From Streptomyces purpureus (lineage in GTDB: Bacteria; Actinomycetota; Actinomycetes; Streptomycetales; Streptomycetaceae): a DNA stretch of 64,000 nucleotides. Positions 18,361-26,035 of the stretch are shown here, piece by piece. Below the pieces are notes generated by a model. It was not told the origin of the DNA, searched no databases, and saw nothing but the letters and a program-made list of their open reading frames with translations. Location of the stretch: positions 542,750 to 606,749 of the forward strand of contig NZ_BMQQ01000001.1 of the NCBI RefSeq assembly GCF_014648195.1. The letters are read 5' to 3'. Numbering within the stretch: position 1 is the stretch's first letter; each line of letters begins with the position of its first letter. Both the position numbers and the translations under genes were made by a program.

Positions 18361-18434
18361 CCGACCGCACCCCGGCCGCCCTCCGCGCGACTGCCTCCGG
18401 TGGAGGCCCTGGCGCCGCAGAGGGAGAATTCAAG

Positions 18435-18455
18435 TGATTACCGTTTCGGTTTTCC
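18435..18455 (+). promoter_or_regulatory. Zur-like operator before the metal importer
   Basis: TGATTACCG-N3-CGGTTTTCC is a 9-3-9 inverted repeat 19 bp before the znuA-like start, in an AT-rich patch. It shares length and the nGAnnACnG half-site pattern with the rpmF operator at 5702-5722. A repressor here would cover the start of transcription or the start region. Confidence 0.6.
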
Positions 18456-18474
18456 TCCGGCCAGGGAGGACGGT

Positions 18475-19398
18475 ATGCGTAGACCGGAGCGCGGCCGCGC
18501 GGCCGTCGTCGCAGTCGCGGCGGCGGTGGTGTGCGCGTGGGGCGGCTCCGCCTGTGCCACCCCGGGTCCGGCGGCCGCGCCCCCGGCGGTCGTCCCCGTG
18601 GTGGCGTCGACGAACGTGTACGGCGACATCGTGGAGCGGATCGGCGGGGACCGCGTCGACGTCGTCTCGATCATCGACGACCCGGCGCAGGACCCCCACT
18701 CGTACGAGGCGAACACCCGTAACCAGCTGGAGCTGTCCAAGGCGAAGGTGATCGTCCGTAACGGCGGCGGATACGACGACTTCGTCGCCCGGATGCTGCG
18801 CGCTTCGGGCAACTCCTCGGCGGATGTCGTCGACGCCGTCGAGGCGTCCGGCAAGTCGCCCGACGCGCGCGGGGAGTTCAACGAACACGTCTGGTACGAC
18901 TTCCCCGCGATGGGCGCGCTCGCCGACCGGATCGCCGACGCCCTCGCCAAGGTCTCGCCCGACGACCGCGGCCTCTTCCGGGACAACGCCGGCGAGTTCA
19001 AGGAACGGCTCCAGACCCTGACCGACCGTACGGAGCGGATCGCCGACGAGCACGGCGGCACGGCCGTCGCGGTGACCGAACCGGTCCCGCTGTATCTGAC
19101 CGAGGCGTGCGGCCTGGCCGACAGGACGCCGGCCGCCTTCAGCGAGGCCATCGAGGAGGGCGAGGAGGTCCCGGCGCGCAGCCTCCGGGAGACGCTCGCA
19201 CTCCTCGACGACCGGAAGGTGCGGGCGCTGATCTACAACGAGCAGACCACCGGCCCGCAGACCGAGCAGGTCAGGACGGCCGCGGAGGACAACGGCGTCC
19301 CGGTGGTGCCCGTGACGGAGACCCTCCCCGAAGGGGAGGACTACATCGGCTGGATGGCGGCCAACATCGATGCCCTGCGCAAGGCCCTGGACCGCTGA
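18475..19398 (+). CDS. Metal ABC transporter substrate-binding lipoprotein (ZnuA-like)
   Basis: This 307-aa protein has a signal with lipobox (CAWGGSAC), then VVASTNVYGDIVERIGG, DPAQDPHSYEANTRNQ with the first metal histidine, NEHVWYDFPAMGALADRI with the second, and ALIYNEQTTGPQTEQV. This is the cluster A-I fold for Zn2+ or Mn2+. It lacks the long His-rich loop of many ZnuA proteins, so zinc or manganese is not decided by the protein; the Zur-like palindrome upstream favours zinc. The start has a strong GGGAGGA site. It is followed directly by the ATPase gene (TGATG). Confidence 0.92.
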   Translation: MRRPERGRAAVVAVAAAVVCAWGGSACATPGPAAAPPAVVPVVASTNVYGDIVERIGGDRVDVVSIIDDPAQDPHSYEANTRNQLELSKAKVIVRNGGGYDDFVARMLRASGNSSADVVDAVEASGKSPDARGEFNEHVWYDFPAMGALADRIADALAKVSPDDRGLFRDNAGEFKERLQTLTDRTERIADEHGGTAVAVTEPVPLYLTEACGLADRTPAAFSEAIEEGEEVPARSLRETLALLDDRKVRALIYNEQTTGPQTEQVRTAAEDNGVPVVPVTETLPEGEDYIGWMAANIDALRKALDR

Positions 19399-20285
19399 TG
19401 GACCGTGCACAGGCCCCGTCACCGGCCGCCGCCCCCCTCTCCCCGCCGGCCGTCGCGGCCGACTCCACCGCCACGCCCGTGGCCAGCCTGCGGGGGGCCG
19501 CTCTCTCCTACGGTGACCGGGTCCTCTGGCAGGACCTGGACCTGGATGTGTGGCCGGGGGAGTTCCTCGCCGTTCTCGGACCCAACGGCTCAGGCAAGAC
19601 GAGCCTGCTGCGCGTACTGCTCGGCCGGCAGCAGCCCACCGCGGGCGCCCTGACCGTCCTCGGCCACCCGCCCCGCCGCGGCGGACGCCACATCGGCTAC
19701 GTGCCGCAGCAGAAATCCCTGCCCGCGCACACCATGCTCCGGGCCAGAGACCTCGTACGGCTCGGCCTGGAGGGCCACCGATGGGGCCTTCCGCTCACCC
19801 CCGGCACGGCCCGTCGCCGGGTGGACGAGCTCCTGGAATCCGTCGGCGCCACGTCCTACGCCGACGTGCCCGTCGGCAGGCTCTCCGGCGGCGAACAGCA
19901 GCGCGTCCGGATCGCCCAGGCCCTCGCCACCGACCCGCGGATCCTGCTCTGCGACGAGCCCCTGCTCTCCCTCGACCTCCAGCACCAGCGCACGGTCACC
20001 GCGCTGGTGGACCGGCGGCGACGCACCGCCAGCACCGCAGTCGTCTTCGTCACCCACGAGATCAACCCCGTCCTGGGGCTGGTGGACCGGGTGCTGTACC
20101 TCGCCCGCGGCGGCCACCGGATCGGGCCGCCGGACGAGGTCATGACCACCTCCGCTCTGTCTCGGCTGTACGGCACCCATGTGGACGTCGTCCGCGTCCA
20201 CGGCCGGATCGTCGTCGTCGGCGCACCCGACGCCGTACCCGTCCACCACCCCACGGGCGGACCGAACGGAGGCGGGCGGCCGTGA
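19398..20285 (+). CDS. Metal ABC transporter ATP-binding protein (ZnuC-like)
   Basis: The protein has 295 residues: Walker A GPNGSGKTS near residue 67, Q-loop VPQQK, signature LSGGEQQRVRIAQAL, Walker B ILLCDEPLLSLDL and H-loop VTHEINPV. The Walker B glutamate is present and the D-loop (LSLD) is normal. An unusual Pro/Ala-rich stretch of about 25 residues precedes the domain, and about 60 extra residues follow it. The ATG shares one base with the previous stop and the gene ends in a GTGA overlap with the permease. It powers uptake by the membrane subunit. Confidence 0.93.
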   Translation: MDRAQAPSPAAAPLSPPAVAADSTATPVASLRGAALSYGDRVLWQDLDLDVWPGEFLAVLGPNGSGKTSLLRVLLGRQQPTAGALTVLGHPPRRGGRHIGYVPQQKSLPAHTMLRARDLVRLGLEGHRWGLPLTPGTARRRVDELLESVGATSYADVPVGRLSGGEQQRVRIAQALATDPRILLCDEPLLSLDLQHQRTVTALVDRRRRTASTAVVFVTHEINPVLGLVDRVLYLARGGHRIGPPDEVMTTSALSRLYGTHVDVVRVHGRIVVVGAPDAVPVHHPTGGPNGGGRP

Positions 20286-21220
20286 CCCCCGGCGCCGAAT
20301 CCGGCGGCGGGCTCGCCGCGCGGGGCGAGGACGGCATCTGGCAGCAGATCTTCAACTTCGACCAGTACGGCGAACTGCTGGGACTGGTCCATGGATCCCT
20401 GCTGGCCGGGGCGCTCCTGGGCCTGGTCGGAGGCCTGGCCGGAGTGTTCGTGATCATGCGGGACCTGCCGTTCGCCGTGCACGGGATCAGCGAACTGTCC
20501 TTCGCCGGCGCCGCCGCCGCCCTGCTGATGGGCGTCAACATCGTCGCCGGGTCGATCGTGGGCTCCCTGCTCGCGGCCGCCGCGATCGGCATGCTCGGGG
20601 TCCGGGCCCGCGACCGGAACTCGGTCATCGGCATCATCATGCCGTTCGGCCTCGGCCTCGGCGTGCTCTTCCTCGCCCTCTACCAAGGACGGGCGGCGAA
20701 CAAGTTCGGCATCCTGACCGGCCAGATCGTCGCCGTCGACACCCCGCAGTTGTCCTGGCTCGTCGGCGTCTCGGCCGTGGTGCTCACCGCCCTCGCGCTG
20801 ATCTGGCGCCCGCTGACCTTCGCCAGCGCCGACCCGGAGGTCGCCGAGGCGCGGGGGCTGCCCGTGCGCGGGCTGTCCCTCGGCTTCATGGTGGTCCTCG
20901 GCCTCGCCGTCGCCCTGTGCGTACAGATCGTCGGCGCACTGCTCGTCCTCGCGCTGCTGGTCACCCCGGCGGCCGCCGCGGCACGGCTCACGGCCTCGCC
21001 CGTCCTCCTGCCCGTCCTCAGCGTCGTCTTCGCGTTTGTCGCCATGGAGGGCGGGATCCTGCTGGCCCTCGGCAGCGCCATCCCCATCAGCCCGTACGTC
21101 ACCACGCTGTCGTTCCTGATCTACCTGGGCTGCCGCCTCGTGGGCTCCCGGCGGGCGCGCAGGGCCCGTCCCGCCGCCGTGGCCGGGTCGCTCCCGGACG
21201 GCGTGAAGGTGGACACTTGA
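20282..21220 (+). CDS. Metal ABC transporter permease (ZnuB-like)
   Basis: The protein has 312 residues with about eight hydrophobic helices of the ABC-3 family. It contains FVIMRDLPFAVHGISELSFAGAAAALLMG, the conserved region with the His/Glu that contacts metal, and VKIVGALLVLALL-like VQIVGALLVLALLVTPAAAA. It starts with GTG inside the overlap with the ATPase gene. With the preceding two genes it forms a complete importer for Zn2+ or Mn2+. Confidence 0.92.
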   Translation: MTPGAESGGGLAARGEDGIWQQIFNFDQYGELLGLVHGSLLAGALLGLVGGLAGVFVIMRDLPFAVHGISELSFAGAAAALLMGVNIVAGSIVGSLLAAAAIGMLGVRARDRNSVIGIIMPFGLGLGVLFLALYQGRAANKFGILTGQIVAVDTPQLSWLVGVSAVVLTALALIWRPLTFASADPEVAEARGLPVRGLSLGFMVVLGLAVALCVQIVGALLVLALLVTPAAAAARLTASPVLLPVLSVVFAFVAMEGGILLALGSAIPISPYVTTLSFLIYLGCRLVGSRRARRARPAAVAGSLPDGVKVDT

Positions 21221-21319
21221 GGAAGGGGTCGCCGCCCGAATCGCGGCTTCACATCGTTGCCCGTCGTGCCCGGTCCGGCACCTGTCCGCGGCCGCCCGGC
21301 CGGACGGAAGGAGCTGTTC

Positions 21320-21613
21320 ATGCACCCCCTTGCCCTCGCAAGTGCCACGGCCGGAAAGCTCGCCCATTACGCGGTCTCCGGTGTGGTCGGCGGTCTCCTC
21401 ATCAAGTACCTGCCCGAGGCCAAGCCGGCCGCGCGCAAGGCCGTCGTCGGAGGAATCGCCAACGGGATCGTCGCCGGCCGCTGGCTCGCCTCGGCCGCCG
21501 AGGAGGCCCGGCTCAAGGCCGGGGACATGCTCGCCGAGGCCCGCACCACGCTCGGCGAGGAGGTACCCCCGCCGTCCGCGGTGACCGTGGACGACCACGG
21601 ACACGAGCACTGA
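21320..21613 (+). CDS. DUF1490 family, PacL-like metal chaperone
   Basis: The 97-aa protein begins with a short hydrophobic segment, LAHYAVSGVVGGLLIKYL, then a charged amphipathic helix, and ends in TVDDHGHEH, a cluster of metal-ligand Asp/His/Glu residues. In Mycobacterium tuberculosis, the DUF1490 protein PacL1 beside CtpC has the same plan: a membrane segment, then a zinc-binding acidic/His C-terminus that scaffolds the P-ATPase. Gene order here (DUF1490 then P1B-ATPase, 2 bp apart) is the same. The start has GGAAGGAG. Confidence 0.85.
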   Translation: MHPLALASATAGKLAHYAVSGVVGGLLIKYLPEAKPAARKAVVGGIANGIVAGRWLASAAEEARLKAGDMLAEARTTLGEEVPPPSAVTVDDHGHEH

Positions 21614-21615
21614 TC

Positions 21616-23799
21616 ATGTCCGCCGTGCTCGTGTGCTCCGTCGCCGCGGGCCGCGCCCGCCTGACCGTGCCCTGGCTGCGCGCCCGCCCCGGCTGCGCGG
21701 GCCTGGTCGACGACCGGCTGACCGGCATCAGCGGCTTCCGGGCCCTGCGGATCTTCCCCCGTACCGGCAGTGTCGTGATCTGGACGGAGCCCGACCAGCT
21801 CGACGTCGAACGGCTCGTCGCCGCGCTGGAGGAGCCACCGCCCGCCTCGGCCCCCGCCAAGCCCACCCGCTCCGGCCCGGACTCCTCCACCGGCGAGGTC
21901 GCCCGGCTGGTCGTCGGCGGGGCCGTCCTCGCGCTCGTGGCCGTGCGGCGGCTGCTCGGCCGGCCCAGGATCACCGTCGGCTCCTCCGGATTCCTCGGTG
22001 TGGTCACCGTCTTCACCGGTCTGCCGTTCTTCAGGGGCGCCCTGCGTTCCCTGCGCGGACGAAGTCACCCCGGCACGGACACCCTGGTCACCGCCGCCAC
22101 GGTCATCTCGCTGGTCCTGCGCGAGAACGTGGTGGCCCTGACGGTCCTGTGGCTGCTCAACATCGGCGAGTTCCTCCAGACCCTCACCCTGCGCCGCACC
22201 CGCCGCGCCATCGAGGACCTGCTCACCATCGGCGAGGAACGCGTCTGGCTGGTCAGGGAGGGCGTGGAGATCGAGGTGGCGCTCGAAGAGGTCGAGCCGG
22301 GTGACGTGGTCGCCGTCTACGAACACCACCGCATCCCGGTCGACGGCCATGTCCTCTCCGGCGAAGCCCTGGTGGACCAGGCCGCGGTCACCGGCGAGGC
22401 CCTGCCGGTGTACGCCCGTACCGGCTCCCACGTCTACGCCGGCACGATCGTCACCTCAGGCTCGTTCACCGTCCGTGCGGACTCCGTCGGCCGGGACACC
22501 ACCGTGGGCCGGATCATCAGCCGGGTCGAGGAGGCCCAGTCGGACCGGGCGCCCATCCAGACCGTGGCCACCCGCTTCACCCAGCGCTTCGTCCCCGTCT
22601 CCTTCGCGCTGGCCGCGCTCACCTACGCCGTCACCCGCGACGCCCGGCGCGCGATGACCATGCTGCTGATCGCCTGCCCGTGCGCGGCGGGCCTGGCCAC
22701 CCCGACCGCGATCAGCGCCGCCATCGGCAACGGCGCCCGCCGCGGCACCCTCATCAAGGGCGGCACCCACCTGGAGGGCGTCGGCCGGGTCACCGCCGTC
22801 GTCTTCGACAAGACCGGCACCCTCACCTTCGGCCGCCCCCTGGTCACCAGCGTGGTCACCCTCAGCGAGCACGTCACCGCCGACGAGGTTCTCAGCCTGG
22901 CCGCCTCCGGCGAACTGCACGCCCGCCACCCCCTGGCCCAGGCGATCGTCGCCCGCACCGAGGAAGAACACCTGCACGTGCCCATCCACCAGGCCTGCGA
23001 GGTCGTCCTCGGCATGGGCATGCGCGCCGAACTCGACGGCAGCCGGCTGCTGGTCGGCAGCCCCGCCCTGTTGCGCCGCCACGGCGTCGAACTGACCGCG
23101 AACGCCCAGGGCTGGACCGAGCGCCTGCGCGGCGGCGGAGAGACCGTCATCTGCCTCGCCCACGACGAGGACCTGATCGGCCTGCTGGGTGTGTCGGACG
23201 CCGTGCGCGCCGGGGCCGAGACCGTCATCCAGCAGCTGCGCGACCTCGGCGTCTCCCGCCTGATCCTGCTCACCGGTGACGCTCCGGAGACCGCGCAGGT
23301 GGTCGCCGACACGCTCGGCATCACCGAGGTCCACGCCCACGCCCTGCCCGAGGCCAAGCTCCAGCTGATCAAGGACCTTCAGGCCGAAGGCCACACCGTG
23401 GCCATGGTCGGCGACGGCACCAACGACGCCCCCGCGCTGGCGCTGGCCGACGTCGGCATCACCATGGGCGAGCACTCCTCGCACGTCGCGCTGGAGACCG
23501 CCGACATCGCCCTCGCGGGCAACGACCTGCGCCAGGTCGCCGCCGTCGTCGAACTCAGCCGCCACACGCTGCGTGTGGTACGCCAGAACTACGGCCTCGC
23601 GATCGGCGTGAACCTGCTGGGGCTCGTCGCCGGCGCGGGCGGAACCATGAACCCGGTCCTCGCGGCCCTGCTGCACAACACCAGCAGCATCGCCGTCGTC
23701 GGCAACTCGGCCCGCCTGGTCAACCACACCCCGCACCTGCCCCGCGTCGGCGACGAAACCCTCCGCGCGGCCCCGTTGGAGGAACGCCGGGTCCGCTAG
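21616..23799 (+). CDS. P1B-type heavy-metal transporting ATPase (CtpC/CtpV-like)
   Basis: The protein has 727 residues. TGEALP is the actuator loop, ACPCAAGLATPT supplies the membrane CPC metal site (C354, C356), DKTGTLT carries the phosphorylated D398, HPLAQAI is the P1B nucleotide-site histidine, and VGDGTNDAPALALADVG is the hinge. There is no N-terminal CxxC domain, matching CtpC rather than copper pumps. It should export Zn2+, Mn2+ or Co2+. Its DUF1490 partner upstream supports the zinc/manganese branch. The efflux pair directly follows the importer but has its own 99-bp gap, so it is likely regulated separately. Confidence 0.92.
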   Translation: MSAVLVCSVAAGRARLTVPWLRARPGCAGLVDDRLTGISGFRALRIFPRTGSVVIWTEPDQLDVERLVAALEEPPPASAPAKPTRSGPDSSTGEVARLVVGGAVLALVAVRRLLGRPRITVGSSGFLGVVTVFTGLPFFRGALRSLRGRSHPGTDTLVTAATVISLVLRENVVALTVLWLLNIGEFLQTLTLRRTRRAIEDLLTIGEERVWLVREGVEIEVALEEVEPGDVVAVYEHHRIPVDGHVLSGEALVDQAAVTGEALPVYARTGSHVYAGTIVTSGSFTVRADSVGRDTTVGRIISRVEEAQSDRAPIQTVATRFTQRFVPVSFALAALTYAVTRDARRAMTMLLIACPCAAGLATPTAISAAIGNGARRGTLIKGGTHLEGVGRVTAVVFDKTGTLTFGRPLVTSVVTLSEHVTADEVLSLAASGELHARHPLAQAIVARTEEEHLHVPIHQACEVVLGMGMRAELDGSRLLVGSPALLRRHGVELTANAQGWTERLRGGGETVICLAHDEDLIGLLGVSDAVRAGAETVIQQLRDLGVSRLILLTGDAPETAQVVADTLGITEVHAHALPEAKLQLIKDLQAEGHTVAMVGDGTNDAPALALADVGITMGEHSSHVALETADIALAGNDLRQVAAVVELSRHTLRVVRQNYGLAIGVNLLGLVAGAGGTMNPVLAALLHNTSSIAVVGNSARLVNHTPHLPRVGDETLRAAPLEERRVR

Positions 23800-23865
23800 C
23801 GCTCAGCCACGCGCGCCGATCACTGTCCATCCGCGTAACGATCATCGGATCGTATGCTGGTTCTC

Positions 23866-24357
23866 ATGGTGAGACTGGAGCGCCTCCGGGCCGATCACGC
23901 GGAGGCCCTGCTCGCTTTCGAGCGGGAGAACCGTGAGTACTTCGCCCGGTCGGTGCCGGACCGGGGAGACGCGTACTTCGCCGAATTCCCCACGCGCCAC
24001 CGCCTCCTCCTCGACGAGCAGGACGCAGGCGGGATCCACTTCCATGTCGTCCTCGACGAGGAAGGCCACCTGATCGGCCGCGTCAACCTGGTGGACGTCG
24101 AGGACGGCTCCGCCGAACTCGGCTACCGCGTCGGCGAGCGGGCCGCCGGGCGCGGGGTCGCCACCGCCGCGGTCGCCGAGGTGTGCCGCCTGGCCGCCAC
24201 CGTGTACGGCCTCTCGGGCCTCATGGCCGAGACGACGCTCGACAACGCGGGCTCCAGGGCGGTCCTGGAGCGCAACGGGTTCGTGGTGGTGGAGGAGATC
24301 ACGCTGGTCGGGAAGCCCGGCGTGCGCTACCGGCGCGCACTCGACACCAGTCGCTGA
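23866..24357 (+). CDS. GNAT family N-acetyltransferase (RimJ/RimL type)
   Basis: The protein has 163 residues: VRLERLRADHAEALLAFERENREYF, GRVNLVDVEDGSAELGYRVGERAAGRGVATAAV with the acetyl-CoA-binding loop, and AETTLDNAGSRAVLERNGF. This is the subfamily that acetylates protein N-termini, ribosomal proteins, drugs or amines. An ATG at 23854 could also be used; neither has a good ribosome-binding site, so a leaderless message is possible. The gene stands alone between two longer operons. Confidence 0.88.
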   Translation: MVRLERLRADHAEALLAFERENREYFARSVPDRGDAYFAEFPTRHRLLLDEQDAGGIHFHVVLDEEGHLIGRVNLVDVEDGSAELGYRVGERAAGRGVATAAVAEVCRLAATVYGLSGLMAETTLDNAGSRAVLERNGFVVVEEITLVGKPGVRYRRALDTSR

Positions 24358-24763
24358 CCCCCGGCCGCCGAACCTTCTCGGGCCGCCTCCGGCGCGCCAA
24401 GTCCACCGCCCGCGCCGGCCGCCCGCGCCGCACATCCGGCCACATCGCCTCCGAGCCGCCCTCACCGCGCCACGCGGGGCTCCGGCCTGCCCTGCCCGGC
24501 CGTTGAGCCCACTCCGACCGCCCCACGCGAACCGTAAGAATCACTGTTTCTGGCCATCGAGGCCGGGGCATGTGCGGTCGAGTTGGTGATCTGCGTACTG
24601 ATGTTCCATCATGGTGACTGCGCGTCAGTTCATGACGTGTGTCAGGAACGCGGGGGCGCGGGGGTCCCCCCGCCACACCGATCGATCCCGCAGGCGGCGA
24701 GCTCCTGTCTCGCCACGCCGCGGAGACTCCTCTTTCGTTTCCGCTCATCTAGGCAAAGGCCGT
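24358..24763. other. 406-bp control region before the LuxC/LuxE/PaaK operon
   Basis: No credible gene. The second half is less GC-rich than the rest. Two TGAC-type inverted repeats, TGACTGCGCGTCA (24615-24627) and TGACGTGTGTCA (24633-24644), lie 18 bp apart, and the near-palindrome CCATCATGG is at 24607-24615. A weak promoter (TTGGTG at 24583-24588, then CATCAT) may lie just upstream. The repeats are candidate operators for the TetR regulator at the other end of the operon. Confidence 0.45.
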
Positions 24764-26035
24764 ATGTCCGCCCATCAGCTCTCGGACCTCATACGTTTCG
24801 CCCGTCACAACTCGCCCTTCTACCGCGATCTCTACGCGGATCTGTCACCGGACGCCGACCGTCTCGCCGACCTTCCGGTCGTGGACCAGCGGGGTTTCTG
24901 GGCAGCCAACACGCTCCACGACAACCGGGTCCTGACCAGCCCGCTCAGCGAGGCGAGCGTCTTCAAGACCGGCGGCACCACCGGCGCGCCGAAGTTCTCC
25001 TTCTACACCCGCGACGAGTGGCGCACCTTCGTGACCGCCTTCGGTCACGGTCTCGTGGACACCGGGCTGCGACCGGGCCACCGCGTCGCCGACCTCTTCT
25101 ACGCGGGAGAGCTCTACGCCAGCTTCCTCTTTGTCCTCGACTCGCTCACCCATGCCCCCGTCGACAACGTCCGCCTCCCCATCGGCGGCGCCGCCCCCCT
25201 GGAATCGACGGTTCCGACCCTGCGCGACCTCTCCGCACAGGTCCTGACCGGCACTCCCACGACCCTGTGCCGACTCGCCGAGCATGTGCTCGCGACCGGA
25301 CAGCGGCTGGAGGCGGTGGAGCTGGTCCTCTTCGGCGGCGAGGCGCTCTTCGCCGACCAACGGCGCCTGCTCGCGGCCGCGTTCCCCGGCGCCAAGGCCC
25401 GCTCCGTCGGTTACGCCAGCGTCGACGCGGGTCTGCTGGGCCGCCCCGTCCCGGGCCCCGACGCCCGCGTGCACCGGGCCTTCGCACCCCACTCGGTCGT
25501 CGAGATCCTCGACGACGCGACGGGCGAGCCCGTCACCGAACCCGGCCGCCCCGGCCGTGTCGTGGTGACCAGCCTCTTCCGCCGGCTGATGCCGGTCATC
25601 CGCTACCCCGCGGGCGACCGCGCCGAATGGACCGGCACGGGGGAGGGGCACTTCCGGATCCTCGGCCGCGCCGAGGAGGGCGTACGCGTGGGGCCGGTCT
25701 CCCTGTACTCCCAGGACGCGCAGGACGCCGTGGCCGCCGCGGACACCACCGGCCGGATCGTCGGCATGCAACTGGTGGTCCGCCGCCAGGACGGCCGCGA
25801 CGGCCTGACCCTGCGCCTGGCCACCGCCCCGGGCGACGACGACCCGGCCCGTCTCGAGCCGCTCGCCAAGGCGGTCGTCACCACCCTGGAGAGGGCCCGG
25901 CCGCTGTACCCCGACAGCGTGCGCGCGGGCTTCGTCCACCCGCTCGCGGTGGAATGGGCCCGCCACCGCGACCTCGCCACCAACCCGCGCACGGGCAAGC
26001 TCGTCCGCGTCCTGGACGAAAGGCCGACCGCATGA
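24764..26035 (+). CDS. PaaK-like adenylate-forming enzyme
   Basis: This 423-aa protein has SPFYRDLYAD at the N-terminus (the phenylacetate-CoA ligase family opening), the P-loop KTGGTTGAPKFSFYT, LVLFGGEALF, the A5 region SVGYASVDAGLLG, and PVIRYPAGDRAEW, where the conserved aspartate binds AMP ribose. C-terminal TNPRTGKLVRV carries the usual lysine. It should activate a carboxylic acid as an acyl-adenylate and probably transfer it to CoA or a carrier. The ATG at 24764 has AAAGG; frames further up are not protein-like. It is the first of five genes and overlaps the exporter gene by ATGA. Confidence 0.87.
   Translation: MSAHQLSDLIRFARHNSPFYRDLYADLSPDADRLADLPVVDQRGFWAANTLHDNRVLTSPLSEASVFKTGGTTGAPKFSFYTRDEWRTFVTAFGHGLVDTGLRPGHRVADLFYAGELYASFLFVLDSLTHAPVDNVRLPIGGAAPLESTVPTLRDLSAQVLTGTPTTLCRLAEHVLATGQRLEAVELVLFGGEALFADQRRLLAAAFPGAKARSVGYASVDAGLLGRPVPGPDARVHRAFAPHSVVEILDDATGEPVTEPGRPGRVVVTSLFRRLMPVIRYPAGDRAEWTGTGEGHFRILGRAEEGVRVGPVSLYSQDAQDAVAAADTTGRIVGMQLVVRRQDGRDGLTLRLATAPGDDDPARLEPLAKAVVTTLERARPLYPDSVRAGFVHPLAVEWARHRDLATNPRTGKLVRVLDERPTA

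Noticed and set aside
24583..24763. N-terminal extension of the first PaaK-like gene
   Set aside because: The upstream codons give an Arg/Pro/Ser-rich stretch unlike the family, which begins near the SPFYRDLY motif; the ATG at 24764 has a usable ribosome-binding site.
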